A model generated the notes under the pieces. That model made no database searches, had not been told where the DNA came from, and saw nothing but the letters and a program-made list of their open reading frames with translations. A DNA stretch of 64,000 nt from CAWBVG01 sp963792175 (GTDB taxonomy: Bacteria > Acidobacteriota > Vicinamibacteria > Vicinamibacterales > CAVVIG01): assembly GCA_963792175.1 (NCBI GenBank), contig CAWBVG010000032.1, forward strand, positions 54,157-118,156, read 5' to 3'. Shown here in pieces: positions 22,024-32,859 of this stretch. Position 1 is the stretch's first letter, and each line of letters opens with the position of its first letter. A program made the translations under genes and the position numbers.

Positions 22024-24477
22024 ATGGCTACCACTCTGCTCGACGTCCGCGACGCGCTGCGCGCCGTCCGGCGCGAACCCGTGTATGCCGGCGCCGTCAT
22101 CGCGACGCTCGCGCTGACCCTCGGCGCGTCCACGGCCGTGTTCTCGATCGTCAACGGCGTGGTGCTGCGGCCGCTCGCCTACCGCGAGGCGCAGCGTCTC
22201 GTGTCGATCCGCGAGGTCGTGCCGGGAAACGCGAGGCGGTACGCCACCCATCCGGTGAACGCGCGGCACTTCGAAGAGTGGCGGCGCCAGGCGACATCGT
22301 TCGCGTCGATCGCAGAGGTCGAGTGGCGGACGACGAACCTCACCGGCGCCGGCGATCCGGCGCAGGTCGTCATCGTGCGGGCGTCGGGCACCGTCTTCGA
22401 CGTGCTGCAGATGCCGGTCGCGCTTGGCCGGCCGCTGACGCGTGACGACGAACGGCCCGATCACCCGCCGGTGGCCGTCATCAGCCAGCGGCTCTGGGAG
22501 GACCGGCTCGGTCGCGACCCGCAGGTGGTCGGCCGCGCTCTGATCCTCGGCGGGACGCAATACACGGTCGTCGGCGTGCTGGAGCCTCGCTCCGAGCTCC
22601 CGGCGTTCGAGCTGCTGTCCGAGTCGGCCTCGCTCTCTTCGAAGTTCGACCTGGTGGTGCCGTTCCGGCTGAACTTTGCCAACATCGGTTGGATGGGCCA
22701 GTTCAACTACGCCGCCGTCGCGCGGCTCAAGGCCGGCGTCACGCTCGAACAGGCGCGGGCCGAGCTGGACGTCATTCAACAGTCGGTCGCCGACATCGCG
22801 ACGAGGGAGACGCACGAGCCGATCGACCTGCGCGGCTGGATCATGCCGCTCGACGAGTCGATCGTCGGACGCGCACGGCTCGGGCTTCTCCTGCTGCTTG
22901 GCGCGATCGGCGGCGTCGTGCTGATCGCGTGCGCGAACCTGGCGAACCTGTCGCTCACCCGGGCGCTCGGCCGGATGCGCGAGGCCGCGGTTCGAAGCGC
23001 ACTCGGCGCCAGCCGCGCACGGCTGGTTGGCGGGGTCGTCCTGGAACAGCTGCTGCTGGCGGCAACCGGCGGCGCACTCGGCGTGCTGATCGCGCGGCAG
23101 GGGCTGAACCTGTTCGTCAAGACCGCGCCGATCGATCTTCCGCGTGTGAACGACGTCGTCATCGACGGGCGCGTGCTGGGATTCGCCGCGTTGGTGGCGA
23201 TCGCCGCCGGCCTGTGTGTCGCCCTGCTGCCGGCCTGGCGCATGGGACGCGGCGACGTGCAGGCGACGCTCCGCGGCGGGGGACACGGCGCGACGGATCG
23301 CGGCGGTTTGCGAGTCCGTGCCACCCTTCTCGCCGTACAGGTGGCGTTGTCGGTGACGCTCCTGGTGGTCACCGGACTCTTCGTCACCAGCTTCGTCCAG
23401 CTGTTGCGCGTCGATCCCGGCTTCTCGCCGGAGCGCGTCACGGCGGTCGAAATCGCGCCCATCGCCAACCGGTATCCGGACGAAAAGGCGCGCGCGGCTC
23501 TCTACGATCGGATCCTCGCCTCGGCACACGATCTGCCTGGTATCACGTCGGCGGCATGGACGTCGGCAGTTCCGCTCACCGGCGAAACCTGGGTCGACCT
23601 GATCGCCCGAATCGGCGACACGCGGCCGTCCTCGCAGAAGTCGAGCGCGAATTATCGCTTCATCGGCCCCGACTACTTCCGAACGCTGTCGATGCCAATC
23701 GCGAAGGGCCGCGCCATCGACGAGCGCGACCGGAATCGGGCCGTCGTGCCGGCCGTCATCTCGGCGCGCGCGGCGCAGGCGCTGTGGCCGGGTGAAGACC
23801 CGGTCGGCCAGCAGTTCGCGCGTGGCGACCCCAGCCAGCACTTCGAGGTCGTCGGCATCGTCGCCGACGGCCACGCGACCGCGCTCGAGGCAGAGTCGCC
23901 GCTGATGGTGTACGTGCCGTACTGGTTCAACAACGAAGGCAAGTCGGTGCTGATGGTACGGACGCCAGGCGAAGCGGCCGCGATTGCGGGCGAGCTGCGG
24001 CGCGTGATTCACGCCGTCGATCCCGAGATTGCGATCGCCGACGTGAGCCCGCTGCGACAGGTCGTCGACAAGGCGCTGGCCGGCCGGCGCTACCAGATGT
24101 GGCTGTTCACCGCGTTCGGCGCGGTCGCCCTCCTGATTGCCACGGTGGGCGTGTACGCGACGACGGCGTACGGCGTGTCGCGGCGGCGCCGCGAGATGAA
24201 CATCCGCGCGGCGCTCGGCGCCCGCGCCTCGCAGGTGATCGGGCTCGTGCTGCGCCAGAGCCTGACCCCGTTGTTCGCTGGCATCGCGGCCGGCTGCGCC
24301 GGTGCACTCGCGATGGGAACCGTCGTCGCCAGCCTGCTGTTCAAGGTACGGGCGGCCGATCCGTTCGTGCTCGCGACCGTCGTCGCGCTCGTGGGCGCCG
24401 TCGGCGTGCTCGCCTCCGCGACCGCCGCCCGTCAGGGGATGCGTGTCGATCCGGCGGCGGCGCTCAGAGACGAATAG
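22024..24477 (+). CDS. ABC transporter permease of the ADOP (MacB/FtsX) family
   Basis: Intact 817-residue inner-membrane permease with two FtsX modules, each preceded by a periplasmic MacB-type domain. It starts DVRDALRAVRREPVYAGAV, then the first transmembrane helix (ATLALTLGASTAVFSIVNGVV), the periplasmic core (VAVISQRLWEDRLGRDPQVV), three helices around GAIGGVVLIACANLANLSL, a second copy with LLAVQVALSVTLLVVTGLFV, and a terminal bundle around VALLIATVGVYATTAYGVS ending in GMRVDPAAALRDE. Members of this acidobacterial family are encoded without their own ATPase. This copy lacks the N-terminal soluble helices and the adjacent PadR regulator seen for the permeases at 37 and 40 kb. Function in efflux or lipoprotein handling is inferred. 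Confidence 0.9.
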   Translation: MATTLLDVRDALRAVRREPVYAGAVIATLALTLGASTAVFSIVNGVVLRPLAYREAQRLVSIREVVPGNARRYATHPVNARHFEEWRRQATSFASIAEVEWRTTNLTGAGDPAQVVIVRASGTVFDVLQMPVALGRPLTRDDERPDHPPVAVISQRLWEDRLGRDPQVVGRALILGGTQYTVVGVLEPRSELPAFELLSESASLSSKFDLVVPFRLNFANIGWMGQFNYAAVARLKAGVTLEQARAELDVIQQSVADIATRETHEPIDLRGWIMPLDESIVGRARLGLLLLLGAIGGVVLIACANLANLSLTRALGRMREAAVRSALGASRARLVGGVVLEQLLLAATGGALGVLIARQGLNLFVKTAPIDLPRVNDVVIDGRVLGFAALVAIAAGLCVALLPAWRMGRGDVQATLRGGGHGATDRGGLRVRATLLAVQVALSVTLLVVTGLFVTSFVQLLRVDPGFSPERVTAVEIAPIANRYPDEKARAALYDRILASAHDLPGITSAAWTSAVPLTGETWVDLIARIGDTRPSSQKSSANYRFIGPDYFRTLSMPIAKGRAIDERDRNRAVVPAVISARAAQALWPGEDPVGQQFARGDPSQHFEVVGIVADGHATALEAESPLMVYVPYWFNNEGKSVLMVRTPGEAAAIAGELRRVIHAVDPEIAIADVSPLRQVVDKALAGRRYQMWLFTAFGAVALLIATVGVYATTAYGVSRRRREMNIRAALGARASQVIGLVLRQSLTPLFAGIAAGCAGALAMGTVVASLLFKVRAADPFVLATVVALVGAVGVLASATAARQGMRVDPAAALRDE

Positions 24478-24682
24478 CGATCCGACGTCCCTTCCTCGCA
24501 CGGGCGGGGTCGACGACCCAGTCGATGAGTTGACACGGTATTTACATCGTGTTGACTCGCCGGTTGCACTCCTCAGGCAGGATTGCGCAACTTTGGGTCT
24601 CCTTTCCGCCCGCCTTCCAGCGGCATTCCGCTAACCATCGCCAATCCCCTGGTCGAAGATCACTGACAGAAGGAGCAGCTCT

Positions 24683-27600
24683 GTGACCGCAACGACGCGT
24701 CGAGGCTTGAATGGGTCGACTCGACCAAACAGACGGTTTGAGAACGCGGATCGGTACATCGCATGGGGCCTCGCCGCCGTGCTTGCGGCAATCGTCGGAT
24801 CGCTTCGACCCGGTGATGTCGGCGGCGGTGGCAGCTCCGAGGGTGTTCATTTCCGAGGTGCATCCTGCCGGCAGCGGCAATGGCACCTATGCCGCCGACT
24901 GGTTCGAGGTGACGAATACCGGCACCACGCCCGTCAACATCACAGGCTGGAAGGTGGACGACAACTCCAATTCCTTCGCAGCCGCGATCGCGCTCAGCTG
25001 GGGTCGACTCGCATCGCCGCCGGCCAGTCCGTCGTCTTCATCGAAGCTTCCAGCGGCCGTCAACAACGTCGTCAACAACTTCAAGGCGGCATGGTTCGGC
25101 AACAACGTTCCGAGCAGCTTGGTCGTCGGTACCTACAGCGGTTCCGGCGTCGGCCTGGGCACCACGGAGATTCGTTCAATCTCTTCGATGCGGACGGCAA
25201 CCGCGTCAGCGGCATCAGTTTCGGTACAGCGACGCGCCGGCGGCCACGTTCGACAACACCGCCGCTCTCGGCAGCTCGACGCTCCCGCTCCCGACTGTAT
25301 CGACGTTGAGTGTGGCCGGCGTAAACGGTGCGTTCCTGTCCTCCAACGGAGCGGAAACCGGATCGCCAGGCCTGCGAATCAATTCATCTCCGCTGTCCAC
25401 GATCGATCTGTCTCTCTACGTCAGGGTTGGCAGATTCGACCTGCCCGAACCGACCAGGAGTCACGCCGCCGGACGCTGTCAGCCTGTTGGCCCAGGAAGC
25501 TTCGGCGGTGACGTACGACTGGGACACCGACTCGCTGTTCGTCGTCGGCGACGGCGGCACGTCGGTCGTTCAAGTATCGAAGACCGGGCAATTGATCGAT
25601 TCGATGACCCTGGCACCCGGGCACAGCCCGCAAGGCACCGAGTTCTACGATCCGGAAGGCCTGACCTACGTCGGCGGCGGCAAGTTTGTCATGTCCGAAG
25701 AACGGGATCGGCAAGCCGTCTTGTTCACGTATGTGCCCGGTACCACGCTGCAGAGAAGCGACACACAAACCGTCAAGCTCGGCTCCTTCGTCGACAACAT
25801 CGGCAACGAAGGCCTCTCCTATGACCCATCGACCACGGCTCAGACACGTGGCTTCATTGTCGTAAAAGAGACCCAACCCGAAGGGATCTTTCAAACCAAT
25901 ATCAATTTTGCCGCTGGCACCGCCACCAACGGTTCGCCGGACACCGAGCTCGACCAACCTGTTCAATCCGGCGTTGGCAAACCTTTCGGACTTCGCCGAC
26001 GTGTTTGCGCTATCGAATCTGCCCTCGCTGACCGGAGCTGATTCGAGCCACCTGCTGGTGCTCAGTCAGGAGGCAGGCAAGATTGTCAACATCAGCCGCG
26101 CCGGCGTGATTGCCAATTCGCTCACCATCAAGGCCGATCCCGGCGATCACGTTGTCCATCGCAGACATGCAGCAGGAAGGCGTCACGATGGACTTCAACG
26201 GCGTCCTGTATGTCGTCAACGAGAATGGCGGAGGCGATATCAATCACCCGCAGCTTTGGGTGTACGCGCCGTCGTTGGTTCCGAATCAAGCGCCGACGGC
26301 CGTCGTGCTGAACAATCAGATCAATTCGATCCAGGAGAACACCAGCACCGCGCTTCGGATCAAAGTGGCGGACATCGTCCATCACCGATGACGGACTCGG
26401 AACGAACAGCGTGACGGTGACCGGGCCGATGCCGAGCTTCTTCGAAACTGACGGCGTGGGGCTATACATCAAAGCCGGCACCGTGTTGGACTTCGAAACC
26501 AAGACCAGCTACAGCGTCACCGTCAGCGTGGACGATGCGACCGTCGGTGGCGCGCCGGACGCGACCGCCTCCTATGCGCTCGCCGTCACCGATGTGGTGA
26601 ACGAGACTCCCTCCCTCACTCCCCTCGTGATCATCTCCGAAGTGACACCCTGGAGCAGCGGCAACAGCCCCCTATGCCGCCGACTGGTTCGAGGTGACGA
26701 ACACCGGCTCGAGCCGCGTGAACATCACGGGTTGGAAGATGGACGACAACTCGAACGTCGTTCGACAACAGCGGTGGCCGCTGACCGGCATCACGCAGCA
26801 TCGCCGCCGGCGAATCGGTGATCTTCATCGAAAGCGTCGACTCTCGACGACGCACGATCAGCGCCGCCTTCTTGGCGGCGTGGTTTGGTGCCAACCCGCC
26901 GACCGACTTCCAGGTCGGCGCCTACTCCGGCGCGCGGCGTCGGCCTGAGCACCGGCGGCGACGCCGTGAATCTCTTCGACGCGTCGCGGGAACCGGATCA
27001 CCGGCGTCAGCTTCGACGCGTCGACGACCGGGCTTCACGTTCGACAACAGGGCTGGCCTGGGCAGCACGACGCTCCCGCTGCCTGTGATCTCGACGTTGA
27101 GCGTCGCGGGCGTCAAGGGCGCGTTCCTGGCGTCCGATGGCCACGAGACCGGCTCTCCAGGACAACGACGGCGCCGCCAGCGTCATCATCTCCGAAGTCT
27201 CGCCATGGAGCAGCGGGAACAGCCCGTACACCGCGGACTGGTTCGAGGTGACGAACACCGGTGACACCGCCAGTCGATCATCACTGGCTGGAAGATGGAC
27301 GACAACTCGAACGCCTTCGCAACGCAGTGGCGCTCCGCGGCGTGACGACGATCCCCGCCGGGAAATCAGCGATCTTCATCGAGGGCATCCGCGAACGGTT
27401 CCACGGACGCCGCACTCATCGCCGCCTTCTCGACGGCATGGTTTGGATCGCCAACGCCGCCCTCCGGCTTCCTCATGGGCGCCTACGGCGGTGGCGGTGT
27501 AGGTCTGAGCACTGGCGGCGATGCGGTGAACCTCTTCGACGCGTCGGGGCGACCGGGTCACTGGCGTCGTGCTTCGGTTCATCGACGACCGGCTTCACGT

Positions 27601-28325
27601 TCGACAACGCGGCTGGCCTGGGCAGCCGAACGCTCCCGCTTCCGCGATCTCGACGTTGAGCGTCGCTCACGTCAACGGTGCCTTCCCTGCGTCGACGGCG
27701 GAAGAAGTGGGGTCACCTGGCGTGCCGTTCCTCGACCGGCCACCTGACGGAAACGCTGGCCTGGATCAAACCATCGAGGTGAGGGGCTCTGGAGGCGCAC
27801 CGGTGATGCGTGAACGGATCTGGCTCCTCGGATCCCGACGAGGACGCCTGATCGACATGTGGACCGAAAAACGGCTCTCCACCGCTACCGGTGCCGCGCC
27901 GGTTGTCATGCTGGCACGGGCACCCACACGATGACGTTGACGGTCGACGACGGGAGGGCCACTGCGTCGGACACGGTCATCGATCACGGTGCGGGACATG
28001 ATGCCGCCAGCGATCAGCAGCGCTGCGCCCAGTCAGACGCAGCTCTGGCCACCGAACGACAAGATGGCGTCGATCGCGGTGACTGTCAGCGCCAGCGATC
28101 TGGTCACACCGAGTCCAGCTGGCGTCATCGCGAGCGTCGACGAGCGACGAACCCGGCAACGGTGAATGGGAAATCATGGGCCCGCTCACGCTGAACCTTG
28201 TGGCGAGCCGAAACGGCAATGGAAATGGCCGCACTGACACGATCGCGGTGCGATGCTGGGATGTGGCCGGACTTAGCGCTTCGACGTCGACGACGGTCGT
28301 CGTGCCGCACGACAAGGGGAAATAG
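24683..28325 (+). CDS. Surface protein with three lamin-tail domains and an SdiA-regulated-like propeller (many frameshifts)
   Basis: Large exported protein of about 1,210 residues when frames are joined. After a hydrophobic segment (WGLAAVLAAIVGSL) comes lamin-tail domain 1 (about 24840-25370: VFISEVHPAGSGNG, YAADWFEVTNTG, GSSTLPLPTVSTLSVAGVNG). A six-bladed SdiA-regulated/phytase-like region follows (about 25480-26280: DWDTDSLFVVGDGG, FYDPEGLTYVGGGKFVMSEE, GNEGLSYDPS). Next are a cadherin-like segment (NQINSIQENTSTALRI), lamin-tail domains 2 (about 26630-27160) and 3 (about 27180-27720), each with WSSGNSPY and ADWFEVTNTG, and a PKD-like end (THTMTLTVDDGRATASDTV) finishing at VVVPHDKGK. More than ten frameshifts are present. 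The protein probably binds surfaces or polysaccharide; enzymatic activity is not established. Confidence 0.68.
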
Positions 28326-28334
28326 TCGCGAACG

Positions 28335-28770
28335 TCAGCAGCGACGCTGCAACGTCATCGCATCGAGTTCGACCACGCCTTCGATGGCGTGGACGAACTG
28401 TTGCAGCTCTTCGCCGGAGGCAGGCGGCCGCGTCGGGCGATGCGCATCCACCGCCGCCTTCGGAGTTTGTCCTCGAGCCAGCAGTCGAGCACGTCGGTGA
28501 CGCGCATCAAGTAGACGTCGACCTGACAGCGGCGATTGCCTTTGACGCGCAGGTAGCGGCCGAGTGGCTTCCGCGGGACGACGCCGAGCAGTCCGGCTTC
28601 TTCCTCGGCCTCGCGAATCGCTGCTTCGCGTGGCCGTTCACCATCGTCGACCGATCCCTTCGGCACAATCCCCAGCCCTTGCCTCTGGACGTCGTGACGA
28701 GTGCGACTTCGACGCGCTCCTTGCGAATCCGATAGGGAATCACCGCCGCCTGCTGGTGTACGCGGGCCAT
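28335..28770 (-). CDS. NUDIX hydrolase (frameshifted)
   Basis: Small pyrophosphohydrolase of the MutT/NUDIX superfamily. The first frame gives MARVHQQAAVIPYRIRKERV and VALVTTSRGKGWGL, and the second gives the NUDIX box, with GSVDDGE followed seven residues later by REAEEEAGL, carrying the metal-binding glutamates. The product then runs LGRYLRVKGNRRCQVDVYLM and, after a further shift near 28440, ends GEELQQFVHAIEGVVELDAM. The merged length is about 145 residues, usual for diadenosine-polyphosphate or nucleotide-clearing NUDIX enzymes; the substrate is unknown. It converges with the lamin-tail gene, their stops being ten bases apart. Confidence 0.8.
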
Positions 28771-28879
28771 CCATCCCCCTGTCGTCCGGCGTCGAAGTGG
28801 CGTTGTGGGGAGAACGTACCAAAGCCGACGGCCAACGTAACAAGGTCAGATTGAATATTTGAGCCATAATCAGCGCCGC

Positions 28880-30388
28880 ATGAAGTCCAGATCGGCGCTC
28901 ATCAGCCGGCGGCAGCTGCTCGCCGGAGCCGGCGCCGGCGCCGCGGCGCTGCTTCTCGAACCACGCGGCCTCCAGGCGCAGGCGCCGCCGAGCAGGACCG
29001 TCGTCTTCACGCACACGACCGTCGTCAACGTCGATGCGGTTCAGGACGACGTGGCGCTCGCGGTCGCAGGCGACAGGATCGCGGCGATCGGCCCGACCGA
29101 CACGGTCCTGAGGACGTATCCCAACGCCGACGTCTACGACGGGCGCGGCAAGGCGCTCTTCCCGGCCTCATCAACTGTCACGCGCACCTGGCGGCGACGC
29201 TCGAGCGCGGCTTCAACGAGGACTTCGGATTCCCCAACTCCGCGCGCCTGGCCGTCCGGCCCGCCAGCCTGCTTCAGGGCGAAGAGGCCACGCTGATGGT
29301 CACCGTCGGCGCGCTGGAAGCGCTGCGGACCGGCACCACGACCATCGTCGAGAACTCCGGCGGCATCGGCCGCCACGCCGCCGCGCTGGCGCAGACCGGC
29401 CTGCGCTGCGTGTTCGCGGAGTCGATTCGCGACAGCGAGAACGTGGCGGGCCCGATGTCGCCGGACGGGCTCGCCAGAAGCGAGACGCCCCAGCTTCTCG
29501 CCGAAGCTGCGCGACGAGGGCCTGCAGCGCATCAACGACCTGTTCACCACGTGGCACGGCGCGAAGCAGGGACGCATCAGCGTGTTCCCCGCCGCCGCGC
29601 TCGCCGAAACCTCGTCGCCCGAGTTGCTGCAGGCGGTCCGCGCCTTCGCCGAGAAGCACGATCTCGGCTACACGATCCACCTGTCCCAGAGCCGCGCCGA
29701 GGTCGATTTCATGGTGCGGCACCATGGCGTTCGTCCGCCGGCGTTTCTCGACGAGGCACGGCTTCCTCGGCCCGCGGCTGTTCGCGGCGCACTGCCGCTA
29801 CGTCGACGACGCCGACATCGCGCTGCTCGGCCGCTCGGGCACCATCGTGTCGCACCAGGCGGCGATGGCCGCGAACCGCGGCGTCATCCCGCCGATCGCC
29901 AGCGCTGCGCGCCGCCGGCTGCCCGATCGCCAACGGCACCGACAACAACACCAACGATCTGTTCGAGGTGATGCGGGTCGCGCTGCTGACCGAACGCATC
30001 TCGCGCGACGATGCGTTCCCCGGCGTTCGGCCGCAGCCGGAGGACATGCTCGAGGACGCCACGCAGGGCGGCGCGCGCGCCGTGCGGCAGGACACGCTCG
30101 TCGGCTCGCTCGAGGTCGGGAAGAAGGCGGACCTGCTCGTCGTCGACACGCTGCGCGCCCACCTCGTGCCGGCGGGGCGCATCGTGTCGGCGCTGGATCC
30201 ACAACGGTCAGCCGTCCGACATCGAGTCGGTGATGGTCGACGGTCAGTTCGTCATGCGCAACCGCAAGGTGCTGACGATGGACGAGGAGCGCATCGTCGC
30301 CGAAGCCGACAAGGTCGGGCGGCGGATCTGGACACAGGTGCAGGCCGCCGGGCCCGTGACCGTGCCGGGCCGGCCGCGCCGCCATTGA
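28880..30388 (+). CDS. Tat-exported amidohydrolase family protein (frameshifted)
   Basis: Metal-dependent hydrolase of the amidohydrolase superfamily, close to the cytosine/guanine-deaminase and atrazine chlorohydrolase group. The ATG at 28880 opens a Tat signal (SRRQLLAGAGAGAAALLLEP). The beta-sandwich segment reads VDAVQDDVALAVAGDRIAAI; across a shift near 29165 the metal motif LINCHAHLAATLERGF can be reconstructed. Further landmarks are GTTTIVENSG, the His in YTIHLSQSRAE, FAAHCRYVDDADI, and the metal-binding Asp in IANGTDNNTNDLFEVMRV. The C-terminus GSLEVGKKADLLVVDT is typical of the family. Shifts near 29505, 29755, 29910 and 30200. About 500 residues. The substrate, perhaps a heterocyclic amine, is inferred only at the family level. 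Confidence 0.83.
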
Positions 30389-30408
30389 GCACCGATCCTC
30401 GCCACTCG

Positions 30409-31693
30409 CTACCAGTGCGTCAGCGAACCGTCGGGCCGCCGGTAGACATTGCTCGGGACGCGGCTGATCGAAGTCGGCGATCTGCGTCAACGCCTTGAAG
30501 TCCACCGTCACACCGAGGCCTGGACGATCGTTCGGATAGAGCTTTCCGCCCTTGAACGTCAGAAACTCCGACAAGATACTGCGGCGGGCGATCGCCGTAG
30601 TTGTATTCCATCAGCGCCGGGCCGGAGAAACGTGGACATCGTGTGCACGAGCGCGGCGGTCGCGACCGGCCCCGTGAAATGCGGCACGATGCCGACCGCC
30701 GAGGTCTCGCACAGCGCCATGACTCTTGGCCATCTCGGTGATGCCGCCGACATTCGGCAGCGTCGCGCGGATGTAGTCGATGTGCTTGTCGTAGACGAGG
30801 CGATGGAAGTCCCAGCGCTGTCCCCACTCTTCGCCGTGCGCGAGCGGACAGGTCGTCATCAGTCGCAGCTTCGGGATTTCCTCGAGCGCCTGCTCGTCGC
30901 GTACCGGATCCTCGACGAGAAAGGGCTCGTAGTCCTCGATCAGCCGGCAGCAGCGCAGCGCGTCGGCAAAGTCGAATTTCTGGTGAAAGTCGATCATCCA
31001 GTCGCCCTCGCCGACGCCGTCGCGAATCTCTTTGCACGCTCTCGCCACCAGGCGCACCCGTTCGTGCGTGTTGAAGACGTTGTCGGGAATCGGCGCCGCC
31101 GATCGAGGCATCGACGCTGAAGACGCGATAGCCCGCCTCCATCGCCGCACGCGCGCGCTCGCGCAGAGCCGTTCCGCGCCATCCGCCGGCCGGCGCCGCG
31201 CCGGGCTGGCCGACAGCCGGGCCCGCTCCGGAGGTCGGAAGGTCGTCGCGTAGCACTCGACGTGATTCCGGCTCGGCGCCGTGCAGCAGATCGTAGACCG
31301 GAAGCTGCAGCGCCTTGCCTTTGATGTCCCACAGCGCGAGTCGATCGCGCCCTGGCCATGGATCTTCTCGCGCCCCGGCGGATAGAAACGTCCATGTACA
31401 TGTGATGCCAGATCCGCTCGATCTCGAACGGATTCTTTCCGATCAGACTGCCGGCAAGGTCGCGGATCAGATCCGGCGATCCGCCTTCGCCGATGCCGGT
31501 GATGCCGATATCGGTCTCGACGGTCACGAGCAGCGCGCTCTGGTTGAACGAACGATTCATGCTCGGGTGCGCCCAGCACTTCACGCGCGTGATCTTGGCC
31601 TTGGGAAGCGCGGCGCTCCGATCGCCGGGCCGACCACAGCGTGGCGCCGACGCCTGCGGCAAGAGACTTCAGCAGAGTCCTGCGATCCATCAT
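30409..31693 (-). CDS. Tat-exported enolase-superfamily (mandelate racemase-type) dehydratase (frameshifted)
   Basis: Member of the mandelate racemase/muconate-lactonizing enzyme family, most like sugar-acid dehydratases. The start MMDRRTLLKSLAAGVGATLW is a Tat signal. The capping domain reads ITRVKCWAHPSMN, LLVTVETDIGITGIGEGG and IERIWHHMYMD. The barrel includes AIDSxLWDIKGKALQLPVYDL, GVGEGDWMIDFHQKFDF (first metal Asp), YEPFLVEDPVRDE (Glu), CPLAHGEEWG (Glu) and PHFTGPVATAALVH. The end is VYRRPDGSLTHW. Shifts occur near 31645, 31390, 31330, 31240, 31100, 30730, 30600 and 30460. Merged length is about 428 residues. With the downstream aldolase on the other strand it suggests sugar-acid breakdown, but the exact substrate is unknown. 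Confidence 0.8.
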
Positions 31694-31793
31694 CGAGTGC
31701 CCCTTTCGAAACATCGCCGGCCCGAAAACGGGCCTTAGTGTGCCACGGCCGCAGGTGCGAGATCGTGTCGTGGCCGCCGCAACAGAGTTGAGA

Positions 31794-32845
31794 TGGGTAC
31801 ATCGCTTGCGGCGGAGCATTCGGCTCGCGTGTTCGAGGACGCGGCGGCAATTCCCGCATACCGGCCCAAGCGATCGACGGTGATCGAGCTGCATTTCGAG
31901 GTCCGGGCAGCAGGTCTACGACGTCAGCGTGCAGGGCGTCGGCTACGAGGAAGGCAAGAAGCTCGCGCATTATCGCACGTCGACATGATCGGGTCCGTCA
32001 TGGAGCGCGGGCCGTTCGTAGCCGATGCTCCTCCGCCATTCATGCAGGGATTCTCGTGGGCGGGCGGTCAACCAGGAGCGGTCATCGACGCCCACCGTCA
32101 TCGTCAACCTTCCGGTGCTCGGCCTCGACGAGACTCGGTGCGTCAACCACTGGGTAATCGAGCAGGTGCTCAGCGCGGGTGTGCACGGCTTGATGTTGTG
32201 CCACGCGCGGAACGCCTGAGGCGGTAAGGATATGTTCGTGTGCGTCGGCCCGCTATCAGTTCGTAGCGCGCGGTTAGCGAAAAGGCGTTTTTTTCGTTGA
32301 TCAAAGGATCCCTTTTGTGAAGGGCTTCGCGGGTCTTCGGCAGCGAGACGTACGCGTCGCGCATCTTGGGGCATTCAGCGGCACCGAGTACATCGAGCGC
32401 GCGGAATCCGTGGCCGATGAACGCGAAGGGCGAGATGATTCTCTCGCTCAAGATGGAAAGCGGTTCCACCTGGCCAACGTCGACGGAATCACCAAGGTCT
32501 CCCGGCATCGCGTGGGGCAAATGGGGACCGGGTCAATCAATCGATGTCATTGTATAGGGGCTCGACTACTTGAAGATTTAGGGCATGATCCGACGAGGCG
32601 CACGCCGGCTCCGGCGGCTTCACGCCGGAAGGCCTGCGCGCATCGGCGTGGAGTTTAAACTCGACTCGGCTCGCGCCCGCATCATGGCCGCGATGAAAGC
32701 GAACCATATCTTCCGCTGCATTCGAGCAGCATGGACAATCTCGAGCGCCTGATCGGCACCGGCATTATGGTGACGCACGGCACGTCGGTCGAGCTGACCG
32801 GAACACAGGGGCGTCGCCTTCACGAAGCGGCAGATGCATTTCGTA
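31794..32845 (+). CDS. HpcH/HpaI aldolase-like protein (heavily frameshifted, possibly pseudogene)
   Basis: Divergent from the dehydratase. Pieces in three frames match the HpcH/HpaI (2-oxo acid) aldolase family as exported in Acidobacteriota: VYDVSVQGVGYEEGKKLAHY (about 31920), DMIGSVMERGPF (31984), TVIVNLPVLGLDETR (about 32100), NHWVIEQVLSAGVHGLMLCH (about 32150), NPWPMNAKGEMILSLKME (about 32405), SPGIAWGKWGPGQSIDVIV (about 32500), ARARIMAAMKANHIF (about 32665) and FTKRQM (about 32820). The indel density is the highest in the window and a TAG interrupts the frame near 32560, so either the region is badly assembled or the gene is decaying. Limits are approximate. Together with the adjacent enolase-type dehydratase it would fit a sugar-acid pathway in which the dehydrated product is cleaved by an aldolase. 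Confidence 0.6.
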
Positions 32846-32859
32846 ATGCAGCTGCAACG

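Noticed and set aside
21841..24501. Long minus-strand open frame (about 886 codons) opposite the ADOP permease
   Set aside because: It is antisense to an intact permease with clear family motifs; its translation is Arg/His/Asp-rich without any recognisable motif, as expected from a GC-rich shadow frame.
24520..24560. Promoter-like TTGACA box with a nearby repeat TGTTGAC before the lamin-tail gene
   Set aside because: A TTGACA hexamer is present but no convincing -10 element at 16-18 bases; insufficient evidence.
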